From Treponema sp. (GTDB lineage: Bacteria; Spirochaetota; Spirochaetia; Treponematales; Breznakiellaceae): a stretch of 5,827 nt of DNA. Positions 1 to 5,822 of this stretch are shown one piece after another. The notes under the pieces are model-generated. The model had not been told where the DNA came from. It saw nothing but the letters and a program-made list of their open reading frames with translations, and did not search any database. Position 1 is the stretch's first letter. Every line of letters begins with the position of its first letter. Location of the stretch: contig JAISEB010000225.1 in assembly GCA_031264395.1 (NCBI GenBank), positions 1 to 5,827 of the forward strand. The letters are read 5' to 3'. Both the position numbers and the translations under genes were made by a program.

Positions 1-82
1 GCCTTGCGGCCGCAAATACGGTGTTTTTGGCAAAGATTGTCCGGAAACCGGGCGTTCCCGTAAAAAATTTTTAAAAAAAAGA
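1..82. other. Left-edge region, no assignable gene; A/T tracts and a short palindrome
   Basis: Bases 4-15 form the perfect 12-base palindrome TTGCGGCCGCAA. CGGG (49-52) and CCCG (57-60) can form a small hairpin with a four-base loop. Bases 61-80 are A and T runs leading into the promoter. All three + frames stay open from the edge for 20 or more codons, as does one - frame, so the tail of a neighbouring gene may lie here, but I cannot decide which frame, if any, is real. Confidence 0.4.
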
Positions 83-112
83 TTGACAGGTTTCCTTTAG
101 TCATGATATAAA
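83..112 (+). promoter_or_regulatory. Sigma-70-type promoter of the ROK-xylFGH operon
   Basis: A perfect -35 hexamer TTGACA lies at 83-88 and a -10 hexamer TATAAA at 107-112, separated by 18 bases. The bases TGA at 104-106 add an extended -10 (TGn) element. Directly upstream, 61-80 consists almost only of A and T tracts, which resembles an UP element and would also bend the DNA. The expected transcription start is about position 119, leaving a leader of about 40 bases before the regulator gene. I see no comparable promoter before xylF or xylG, so this is probably the main promoter of the whole operon. The elements are seen directly; activity is inferred. Confidence 0.8.
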
Positions 113-114
113 TT

Positions 115-139
115 GATTAATAAACTTTCTTTATTAATC
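115..139. promoter_or_regulatory. Candidate ROK/XylR operator, perfect 10-bp inverted repeat
   Basis: GATTAATAAA (115-124) and its exact reverse complement TTTATTAATC (130-139) flank the 5-base spacer CTTTC. The repeat begins three bases after the -10 hexamer and covers the expected start site, the position where a bound dimer would block RNA polymerase. The predicted transcript starts near 119, inside the left arm, so the full hairpin would not form in RNA; this favours a DNA-binding site over an RNA element. Known ROK repressors (XylR, NagC, Mlc) bind AT-rich inverted repeats of similar size. That the adjacent ROK protein binds here is inference from position. I noticed no second copy elsewhere in the window. 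Confidence 0.7.
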
Positions 140-158
140 TGTTTGAAGGGCAGGGGAA

Positions 159-1292
159 ATGAGAAAACTCATCGGAAAGCCGCAGATACTGAAAGAAGTC
201 AATTCCTCCATGATTGAACAGCTCGTTTATGAGCGCGGCCCTTTAACAAAACCCGATCTGGCAAAAATCACAAGCCTAAGCCTGCCCACGGTAAGTAAAC
301 TGGTAGACGCCCTGGAAAACAGTTCCCGGCTCTGCCGGGCGGGCCATTCGGGAAAGGGCGCCGGACGTAAAGCGGTACTTTACGAAACAAACAAAAATTC
401 CGGATGTATCATAGTCTTGTATTACTTATTGGGAAAATACCGGTGCCGAATCGCCGACATGTTAAATAACTCCCTGTACGAAGCCGCTTTTCCCCTGGAC
501 GGCAGCAGTTCCCGAAATGCGGCAAGTTCTACGTTAAACGCCATAGATTCATTAATGGAACGCGCCCCCACCAAGGTAAAAGCCGTCGGTGTAGGCATGC
601 CCGGAGTGGTCAAGTCCGGCGGCTTGTTGTTGGGAATCCCCCAGATTAGTGTTTGGGAAGGATTTAACCTTGAGGAACTGCTGTACCGCCGCTACAAGAC
701 AAAAATATGTGTGGAAAACAACGTAAAGATTTCCGCGGTAGGTTATTATCATACCCGCCTGAAAGACAAACAGGATAATATCGTTTACATATATGTCGGA
801 AACGGTATAGGCGCGGGTCTCATCATCAACAAGCAGTTGTACCGCGGGGCTTCCAACTTTTCCGGAGAAATCGGTTTTATGACATCTTTGGCGGATAAAA
901 CGCCGTTCCGTGACTACACCCTCCAGGGCGGTTTTATGGAAACCCACCTGGGTAAATTTGTAGATTACGCCCAGGGAGATTTCCGGAAGAAGAACGATCC
1001 GCGGCAAAGGGACGGGTTTGTCGATATTTTGAGCATGATCGCCGCTGATTATGTGGCGATACTCAATCCCGAGGTCATCGTATTCAGCGGCGCCATTTTC
1101 GACGACACCCTTGTCGAAAGTATTAACCGGCGGACGGCCCGTTACATTCCCAGCGAGATTATGCCCCTGATACTGCGCGACGACAGTGACGATTCGGGAA
1201 TCGAGGGCCTGGTATTAACATGCCGGAGTTGTATTACGACCGGAACGCAGCTGGTAAGGCGTCAAGGGCGCATAAGGCGCCATGTAGTGTAA
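159..1292 (+). CDS. ROK-family transcriptional repressor, XylR-like, kinase-dead
   Basis: A 377-residue ROK-family regulator, probably a cytoplasmic DNA-binding repressor that responds to the sugar imported by the downstream transporter. Residues about 13-60 form a winged helix-turn-helix; the segment around 30-52 (TKPDLAKITS then LSLPTVSKLVDAL) is the typical ROK motif. The ROK sugar-binding fold follows: GVGMPG at 144-149, VENN at 185-188, the glycine-rich GNGIGAG at 214-220, SGEIGF at 235-240 and LNPEVIVFSGAI at 302-313. The hallmarks of active ROK kinases are missing: there is no N-terminal DxGGT-type phosphate motif near 83-100, the usual END catalytic aspartate is Asn (187 or 188), the usual GH after GEI is GF, and there is no cysteine zinc-binding cluster. 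The protein is therefore most likely a regulator only. The ATG at 159 is supported by GAAGGG at 145-150 and by the full-length HTH. The gene precedes xylF by 69 bases and is probably cotranscribed with it. The family is certain; the xylose effector is inferred from the neighbours. Confidence 0.92.
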   Translation: MRKLIGKPQILKEVNSSMIEQLVYERGPLTKPDLAKITSLSLPTVSKLVDALENSSRLCRAGHSGKGAGRKAVLYETNKNSGCIIVLYYLLGKYRCRIADMLNNSLYEAAFPLDGSSSRNAASSTLNAIDSLMERAPTKVKAVGVGMPGVVKSGGLLLGIPQISVWEGFNLEELLYRRYKTKICVENNVKISAVGYYHTRLKDKQDNIVYIYVGNGIGAGLIINKQLYRGASNFSGEIGFMTSLADKTPFRDYTLQGGFMETHLGKFVDYAQGDFRKKNDPRQRDGFVDILSMIAADYVAILNPEVIVFSGAIFDDTLVESINRRTARYIPSEIMPLILRDDSDDSGIEGLVLTCRSCITTGTQLVRRQGRIRRHVV

Positions 1293-1312
1293 AGGTAAAT
1301 CTCCGTATGGCG

Positions 1313-1339
1313 CAGGTATGGGCGCTTTAGAGATACCTG
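1313..1339 (+). other. Small stem-loop just upstream of the xylF ribosome binding site
   Basis: CAGGTAT (1313-1319) is perfectly complementary to ATACCTG (1333-1339), giving a 7-bp stem with a 13-base loop. It ends 9 bases before the ribosome binding site GAGGAGG (1349-1355). There is no following U tract, so it is not a terminator. A role in protecting the xylF message or as a processing site is possible, but a stem of this size could arise by chance. Confidence 0.35.
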
Positions 1340-1361
1340 ATAGAAACCGAGGAGGATCTGT

Positions 1362-2390
1362 ATGAAAACAAAGAGTGGATTGGTGCTGGCGATATTGGCC
1401 GGAGCGATCATTTTCGGCACGGCGGGATGTAACAGGCAATCCCAGGGCGCCGGAGGTTCGGGGGACAAGATCAAGATAGGCATTTCCCTGCCTACCCAGC
1501 GGGAAGAACGGTGGGTTCTGGACCGGCAAAGCTTTGAAAAAGTTGCCGCCGACGCGGGAATCGAAGTTGCCATTCAAATTGCGGATAACGACGCCGCCAG
1601 GCAGCAGGCTCAGTGCGAAAACCTGATCTCCCAGGGGATCGATGCGCTGATTCTCGCGCCCCATGACGGCGACGCCGCCAAGAATATCGCCGATATGGCC
1701 CATGAGGCAAAGATTCCCGTCATATCCTACGATCGCCTGGTTTTCAACGCCAGTGTGGACCTATACGTTACCTTCGATCAGTACCGGATCGGGTACCTTA
1801 TGGGTGAATATATGGCAACCCATCTGGATAGAGGGAACATTGTTTTCCTGACCGGCGATCCCGGAGACAATACCTGTGTATACCTCAGGCAGGGCGCGAT
1901 GGACGCGATTCAGTCGAAGATCAACAGCGGCGATTACACGATCGTTCTGGAACAGGCATGCCGGGACTGGATGGCCAGCGAGGCTCTCAAACATGTGGAA
2001 AACGCCTTAACCGCTACCAATAACAACATTCAGGGAGTTATCGCGCCCAATGACGGTACCGCCGGCGGCGTAATCCAGGCCCTGGCGGCCCAGGGGCTGG
2101 CGGGTAAAGTTATCGTAACCGGCCAGGATTCGGAAGTCGACGCGATTAAGCGTATCATCGAAGGAACCCAGAGCATGACGGTTTTCTTTGATGTCCGGGA
2201 CCTGGCGGCCGCCGCGTTTAACGCGGCAGCGGCAATTGCCCGGGGCGGAGATTCCGGAGCCACCGGCGTTCAAAATGACGGAAGTTACGATGTCCCCGTT
2301 CTCGAATTCCCCGCCGTCCAGGTAACCAAAGACAACTACCAGGCCCTGCTTATCGGCAGCGGGTATATGAGCGCCGACGCGTTAAATTAA
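1362..2390 (+). CDS. xylF: XylF-like sugar-binding lipoprotein of an ABC importer
   Basis: A 342-residue periplasmic-binding-protein (type I fold) that captures a sugar outside the inner membrane and delivers it to the XylH/XylG transporter. Residues 1-23 are a lipoprotein signal: a positive start (MKTK), a hydrophobic stretch, then TAGC with the lipidated Cys at 23. A Ser/Gly-rich linker follows and the mature fold starts near KIKIGISLP (36-44). The rest aligns well by eye with E. coli XylF (330 residues): ERW 49-51, SYDR 122-125, ENALTA 213-218, PNDGTAGG 229-236, GQD 254-256 and SMTV 271-274. Most E. coli sugar contacts are kept (Arg50, Asp124, Arg125, Asp169, Trp203, Asn230, Asp256), but the equivalents of Asn137 and Lys242 appear to be Thr171 and Phe276. 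The substrate may therefore be a related aldose rather than D-xylose. A very strong GAGGAGG site 6 bases before the ATG fits high expression. Soluble XylF of E. coli is not lipidated; membrane tethering fits a spirochaete or Gram-positive. Confidence 0.9.
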   Translation: MKTKSGLVLAILAGAIIFGTAGCNRQSQGAGGSGDKIKIGISLPTQREERWVLDRQSFEKVAADAGIEVAIQIADNDAARQQAQCENLISQGIDALILAPHDGDAAKNIADMAHEAKIPVISYDRLVFNASVDLYVTFDQYRIGYLMGEYMATHLDRGNIVFLTGDPGDNTCVYLRQGAMDAIQSKINSGDYTIVLEQACRDWMASEALKHVENALTATNNNIQGVIAPNDGTAGGVIQALAAQGLAGKVIVTGQDSEVDAIKRIIEGTQSMTVFFDVRDLAAAAFNAAAAIARGGDSGATGVQNDGSYDVPVLEFPAVQVTKDNYQALLIGSGYMSADALN

Positions 2391-2433
2391 GAGGCGGTTA
2401 TCCGGAAGGGTGTAAACCGTTCCGGATATCCTC
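2391..2433 (+). other. Intercistronic stem-loop directly after xylF
   Basis: TATCCGGAA (2399-2407) pairs perfectly with TTCCGGATA (2420-2428) around a 12-base loop. An outer GAGG (2391-2394) can pair with CCTC (2430-2433) across an internal loop. An alternative fold pairs CGGTT (2395-2399) with AACCG (2415-2419). No U tract follows, so a factor-independent terminator is unlikely. Starting at the first base after the xylF stop codon, it is well placed to protect the 3' end of a processed xylF message. Confidence 0.55.
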
Positions 2434-2445
2434 GCGTGACAGAGT

Positions 2446-2480
2446 CGATTCGGAAGACGTTCAGAACGTCTTCCGAATCG
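2446..2480 (+). other. Perfect 16-bp hairpin between xylF and xylG
   Basis: Bases 2446-2461 (beginning CGATTCGGAAGACG) are exactly complementary to 2465-2480, with a three-base loop CAG; two further G-U pairs (2444-2445 with 2481-2482) can extend the stem. It ends 8 bases before the xylG ribosome binding site. The sequence after it is GTAATAATGAGG, with no run of U, so it does not look like a standard intrinsic terminator. The likeliest role is an mRNA-stabilising or attenuating element that keeps xylF message in excess over xylGH, as the intercistronic REP hairpins do after malE in E. coli. An operator is an alternative. The structure is seen directly; the role is inferred. Confidence 0.8.
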
Positions 2481-2488
2481 GTAATAAT

Positions 2489-2503
2489 GAGGAATATACA
2501 TTG
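2489..2503 (+). promoter_or_regulatory. Ribosome binding site and TTG start of xylG
   Basis: GAGGA at 2489-2493 is 7 bases before the TTG at 2501-2503. This spacing fixes the rare TTG as the start. The next in-frame ATG (2522) has no good site before it and would remove the first seven residues, including the start of the N-terminal strand that comparable XylG proteins have (ILEM then the IHK region). Confidence 0.75.
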
Positions 2504-4033
2504 AGCCGGAATATATTGGAAATGCGCCGGATACACAAAAACTTCTCCGGAGTTGTGGCGCTGGAAAATGTGGATTTTTCCGTCAGGGAAGGCGAAATCC
2601 ATGTCCTGGTGGGAGAAAACGGCGCCGGCAAATCCACCTTGATGAAGGTACTCAGCGGAGTATATCCGGTGGACACCTATACGGGGGAAATCCGTATTGA
2701 CGATGCGGTAATGGGCTTTCATTCCATTAAAGACAGCGAAAAAGCCGGCGTCGCCGTTATTTATCAGGAATTAACCCTGATTAAATACATGAATGTCTGT
2801 GAAAATATCTTTTTGGGCAACGAGATTCTGAAAAACGGCCTTATCGACTGGGACACTACTTTTCTGAGGGCAAAGGAAGTTTTAAAAGAAGTGGGGCTTC
2901 CGGTTAACCCCGCCGCCAGGGTGATCAACCTGGGGATAGGAACCCAGCAGCTTATAGAAATCGCCAAGGCAATTTCGAAAAAGGCCCGGATTTTGGTACT
3001 GGACGAACCCACTTCGGCCCTGACCGAAAAAGAAACCGAGCATTTGCTGAAAATTCTGCAAACCTTTCGGGCCAGGGGAATGACCTGCATTTTTATTTCC
3101 CACAAACTCAAAGAAGTATTTCAAATCGCCGATCGTATTACCGTACTTCGGGACGGACACACGGTGGGTACTTTTGACAAAGGGGAAATTACAGAAGATA
3201 AACTTATATCCCTCATGGTAGGACGGCAGTTAACCCAGCGTTTCCCGGTGTCAAAGCGCAGGGCCGAAGACATCGCCCAAAACGAAGTGCTTTTGGAGGT
3301 GAAGAACTGGACAGTTTACGATCAGGAAGTAAGCGACAGAATAGCCCTGCGCGACATTACTTTTTCGCTCCGGAAAGGGGAGATTCTGGGTATTTCCGGC
3401 CTTATGGGCGCGGGCAGAACGGAGCTGATGTTGAGTATTCTGGGGGTTTGGGGCCGAAAGGTTTCCGGGGAACTTAGGTTGTCCGGCGTTCCCGTTTCCA
3501 CCCGGTCTCCCGGCGATGTCATCGGAGCGGGGATCGACTATCTTTCGGAAGATCGAAAAGGAAACGGGCTGGTACTTATACAGAATGTTAAGGATAATAT
3601 GGCCCTACCGAGCCTCTACAGCAGGCTGAAAAACGGATTCATAGATCAGGATGAGGAACTTTCCGCGGTGGAACAGATGATCCGTTCCCTGCGGATTAAA
3701 ACTCCTTCGGTAGAACAGCTGGTGCAAAATCTGAGTGGCGGGAATCAGCAAAAGGTTGCCCTGGGCAAGTGGCTCCTTACAAGCCCAAAGGTAATTATTC
3801 TTGATGAGCCTACCCGCGGAATAGACGTGGGCGCGAAATACGAAATATATACCATTATGCACAGTCTGGCGGACGCGGGGATCGGCATTGTTATGATTTC
3901 TTCCGAACTGCCGGAAATCCTGGGAATGAGCGATCGCGTACTGATAATGCACGAGGGCAAAATAACCGGCGAACTGCTTCGCGCCGAAGCAACCCAGGAA
4001 AAGATCATGACCTACGCTATAGGAGGAATATAA
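2501..4033 (+). CDS. xylG: XylG-like sugar ABC importer ATPase (two NBDs)
   Basis: A 510-residue cytoplasmic ATPase with two fused nucleotide-binding domains, which powers sugar import through XylH; E. coli XylG is about the same length. Domain 1 (about 5-245): Walker A GENGAGKST 38-46, Q-loop Gln89, a degenerate signature LGIGTQQ 144-150 typical of this subfamily, Walker B ILVLDEPTS 164-172 and the H-loop histidine 201. Domain 2 (about 263-508): a degenerate Walker A GLMGAGRTE 300-308 with Arg in place of Lys, the canonical signature LSGGNQQK 411-418, Walker B VIILDEPTRGID 431-442, and SSEL at 467-470 where a histidine would normally sit. This asymmetric pattern is normal for carbohydrate uptake type 2 (CUT2) ATPases, so both halves are probably intact. 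The gene begins with TTG, follows xylF by 110 bases containing two hairpins, and ends one base before xylH. The family is certain; the exact sugar depends on XylF. Confidence 0.94.
   Translation: MSRNILEMRRIHKNFSGVVALENVDFSVREGEIHVLVGENGAGKSTLMKVLSGVYPVDTYTGEIRIDDAVMGFHSIKDSEKAGVAVIYQELTLIKYMNVCENIFLGNEILKNGLIDWDTTFLRAKEVLKEVGLPVNPAARVINLGIGTQQLIEIAKAISKKARILVLDEPTSALTEKETEHLLKILQTFRARGMTCIFISHKLKEVFQIADRITVLRDGHTVGTFDKGEITEDKLISLMVGRQLTQRFPVSKRRAEDIAQNEVLLEVKNWTVYDQEVSDRIALRDITFSLRKGEILGISGLMGAGRTELMLSILGVWGRKVSGELRLSGVPVSTRSPGDVIGAGIDYLSEDRKGNGLVLIQNVKDNMALPSLYSRLKNGFIDQDEELSAVEQMIRSLRIKTPSVEQLVQNLSGGNQQKVALGKWLLTSPKVIILDEPTRGIDVGAKYEIYTIMHSLADAGIGIVMISSELPEILGMSDRVLIMHEGKITGELLRAEATQEKIMTYAIGGI
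4021..4027 (+). promoter_or_regulatory. xylH ribosome binding site inside the end of xylG
   Basis: AGGAGGA lies within the last codons of xylG, 7 bases before the ATG at 4035. The xylG stop codon (4031-4033) falls between this site and the xylH start, so ribosomes finishing xylG end on the xylH initiation region. This arrangement favours translational coupling and balanced amounts of ATPase and permease, and it fixes the xylH start. Confidence 0.85.
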
Positions 4034-4034
4034 C

Positions 4035-5237
4035 ATGTCCGCAAATACAAACAACGCGCGTCCGCGGGAAACATTCGGCATGGCTCTGGCGAATGTGATA
4101 AGAAATAATATGCGTCAGTATACGATGATTGCCGCTCTTTTGGCGATCTGGATTATATTCTCGGTATTGACCGGCGGTTTATTTATATTGCCGAGGAACC
4201 TCTCCAACCTGTTTCTGCAAATGTGTACTATCGGCCTGCTTACGGGAGGTATGCTGCTGGTTATGGTGGCGGGACACATTGATCTGTCCGTAGGTTCTGT
4301 ATGCGGCAGTTTGGGAGCGGTGGCCGCCTATTTTATGGCGCGGCAGAATTTCAGTCCTGCCGTCGCGATTCTCATTACCTTGATCTGCGGTTTGGCGGTT
4401 GGGTGCTGGCATGGGTTTTGGATCGCTTACCGGGGTGTGCCCGCCTTCATTGTTACCCTGGCCAGCCAGATTGCCTTTAAGGGCATTACCCTGGCCGTCA
4501 CCCAGGGAAAAACCATCGGAGAATTTAAGCCCGGCTTTAAAGCCATAGGCCAGGGTTACCTTCCGGAGTTGTTTCTGGCCGGCGAGGCATATCACTCTAC
4601 GACCATACTGCTCTGCGCCGCCGCCCTGGTGGTGTTCATTGTCTGGGAACTCCATGTCCGGAAAAAACGGATCCGTAACGGCTTTACGGTGCTCAGGCTG
4701 TCTCTGGAAATTCTTAAAATTCTCGTTGTTTCCGCGGCGATTGCCGGTGTGGGTTTTGTGCTTGCCAGTTACCGGGGCATTCCCTACGCTATTATGCTGT
4801 TGATAGTGGTGGTCGCGGTATTTACCGTTTTGACCACCCGTACCCCTTTTGGCCGTCATGTATACGCCATCGGGGGCAATTCGGAGGCCGCCAAACTTTC
4901 CGGGGTCAATATCAAAAAAACCCTGATGATCATATTTGTACTGATGGGCTTTCTTTGTTCGGTAGCTTCCGTGGTGTTCACCGCCCGGCTTAACGCGGCG
5001 ACTCCGGCCGCCGGCAACCTCTTCGAACTGGATACCATTGCCGCCTGTATCATCGGCGGTACCAGTACTACCGGCGGCATCGGTACGGTATTCGGGGCAA
5101 TTATCGGTGCTCTGGTTATGGCAAGCCTGGATAACGGCATGAGCCTTATGAATCTGCCCATCATGATTCAGTATATGATCAAGGGGATAATTCTGCTGCT
5201 GGCTGTTTGGGTGGATATTGCCAACAGGAAAAAGTAG
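4035..5237 (+). CDS. xylH: XylH-like sugar ABC importer permease
   Basis: A 400-residue inner-membrane permease of the branched-chain amino acid/sugar (BPD_transp_2) family, forming the translocation channel for the sugar delivered by XylF. About ten hydrophobic membrane segments can be placed roughly at 30-50, 59-79, 84-100, 108-130, 136-155, 188-206, 226-245, 249-268, 296-316 and 333-396 (the last block holding two or more). Family markers are GHIDLSVGS 80-88, AYRGVPAFIVTLA 131-143, IGQGYLP 171-177, TPFGRHVYAIGGN 270-282 with EAAKLSGVN 284-292 (the cytoplasmic loop that contacts the ATPase), CIIGGTSTTGGIG 338-350 and ASLDNGMS 363-370. By eye these match E. coli XylH (393 residues) along the whole length, including the charged stretch HVRKKRIRN at 207-215. 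It overlaps nothing, starts one base after xylG, and is the last gene of the operon; a convergent gene follows 33 bases later. Confidence 0.94.
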   Translation: MSANTNNARPRETFGMALANVIRNNMRQYTMIAALLAIWIIFSVLTGGLFILPRNLSNLFLQMCTIGLLTGGMLLVMVAGHIDLSVGSVCGSLGAVAAYFMARQNFSPAVAILITLICGLAVGCWHGFWIAYRGVPAFIVTLASQIAFKGITLAVTQGKTIGEFKPGFKAIGQGYLPELFLAGEAYHSTTILLCAAALVVFIVWELHVRKKRIRNGFTVLRLSLEILKILVVSAAIAGVGFVLASYRGIPYAIMLLIVVVAVFTVLTTRTPFGRHVYAIGGNSEAAKLSGVNIKKTLMIIFVLMGFLCSVASVVFTARLNAATPAAGNLFELDTIAACIIGGTSTTGGIGTVFGAIIGALVMASLDNGMSLMNLPIMIQYMIKGIILLLAVWVDIANRKK

Positions 5238-5243
5238 CGTTTT

Positions 5244-5262
5244 GGCCGGTTCTGCGCCGGCC
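5244..5262. terminator. GC-rich hairpin between convergent genes, possible terminator
   Basis: GGCCGG (5244-5249) pairs with CCGGCC (5257-5262) around a 7-base loop, in the 33-base gap between the stop codons of xylH and the CHR gene. Position suggests a shared terminator for both strands. Neither side has an adjacent U run: on the + strand TGGGCCCG follows, and on the - strand AAAACGCTAC then five Ts, 10 bases past the stem. It is therefore either a weak or factor-dependent terminator, or only a 3'-end protecting structure. Confidence 0.4.
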
Positions 5263-5270
5263 TGGGCCCG

Positions 5271-5822
5271 TTAAAGCTGAAAAACAACTCCGGCGATCCC
5301 CGCCGCGGCGATATACACGACGGGGTGTTTTTTGAATTTCCGGATCAGCGTGAACAGTACGATAAAAAGCAGGGTTTCCCGGAGACGCAGCGCCTCGTAC
5401 CAGACCGGGGCGTTTCCGTTGTACAGCGAGAGCTTCCACACCCCGAAGCCCGCGGCGCCGATAAGGCCCGCCGCCGCCGGCCGAAGGCCGGAAAAAACAG
5501 CCTCTACGACGCGGCTTTCCTTAAAGCGGGCAAGCATACGGGCCACAATGATGATCACGACAATGGGGACGCTTACCAGACCCAGCGGGGCGATAACGGC
5601 TCCGGGGATGCCGGCGGCGGCAAAGCCCGACTGGGCGGCCATATTCACCCCCACGGCTCCCGGAGAGGACTGGGCTATGGCAAGAAAATCCCCGACTTTT
5701 TCCGGGCTAAGCCAATCGTAGCGGGCGGCCAGATCAAACAGAAAGGGCAGGGTCGCAAGCCCGCCGCCTATGCTGAAAAGGCCTATCTTGAAAAATTCGG
5801 CGTACAGGATAAAGAGGTTCAT
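5271..5822 (-). CDS. CHR-family (chromate transporter) short half-protein
   Basis: A 183-residue membrane protein of the CHR family, in which ChrA exports chromate. This is the short form with a single CHR domain; such genes usually come as adjacent pairs whose products act together. Visible markers are the N-terminal FFKIGLFSIGGGLATLP (10-26), QSSPGAVGVNMAAQSG (51-66), a hydrophobic segment GLVSVPIVVIIIVARML (81-97), SGLRPAAAGLIGA (111-123) and the C-terminal RKFKKHPVVYIAAAGIAGV (161-179). About five or six membrane segments are likely. The start ATG (5822-5820) is only five bases from the window edge, so its ribosome binding site cannot be seen; the N-terminus matches the usual family start. 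The start overlaps a possible TGA (ATGA), which would suit an upstream partner gene outside the window. It is convergent with and probably unrelated to the sugar operon. Family membership does not prove chromate as the substrate. Confidence 0.88.
   Translation of the reverse strand: MNLFILYAEFFKIGLFSIGGGLATLPFLFDLAARYDWLSPEKVGDFLAIAQSSPGAVGVNMAAQSGFAAAGIPGAVIAPLGLVSVPIVVIIIVARMLARFKESRVVEAVFSGLRPAAAGLIGAAGFGVWKLSLYNGNAPVWYEALRLRETLLFIVLFTLIRKFKKHPVVYIAAAGIAGVVFQL

Noticed and set aside
1..74. Tail of an upstream + strand gene (three open frames, stops at 61, 72 and 98)
   Set aside because: All three frames are open from the edge, none carries a recognisable domain in so few codons, and the longest one runs through the A/T tracts and the -35. 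No frame can be preferred without sequence to the left.
1..104. Minus-strand partial ORF starting at the ATG complementary to 102-104
   Set aside because: It has no ribosome binding site, begins inside the + strand promoter and crosses the A/T tracts; probably chance.
552..1007. Minus-strand ORF of 151 codons inside the ROK gene
   Set aside because: It is antisense to a clear ROK coding region, and its translation shows no domain.
1276..1313. Hairpin GCGCCAT (1277-1283) with ATGGCGC (1307-1313) across the ROK stop codon
   Set aside because: The loop is 23 bases, the stem is only 7 bp and there is no U tract, so it is too weak to call as a terminator or operator.
2446..2500. Rho-independent terminator separating xylF from xylG
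   Set aside because: The stem is strong, but the following bases (GTAATAATGAGG) are not a U tract, and the xylG ribosome binding site follows at once. Complete termination would leave xylGH without a visible promoter.
4179..4859. Minus-strand ORF of 226 codons inside xylH
   Set aside because: It is a shadow of the permease gene: its His/Gln/Asn-rich composition is what the reverse complement of membrane-protein codons gives.
5332..5721. Plus-strand ORF of 129 codons opposite the CHR gene
   Set aside because: The - strand frame carries clear CHR motifs along its whole length; the + strand product is a low-complexity Arg/Ala/Pro/Ser sequence with no recognisable domain.
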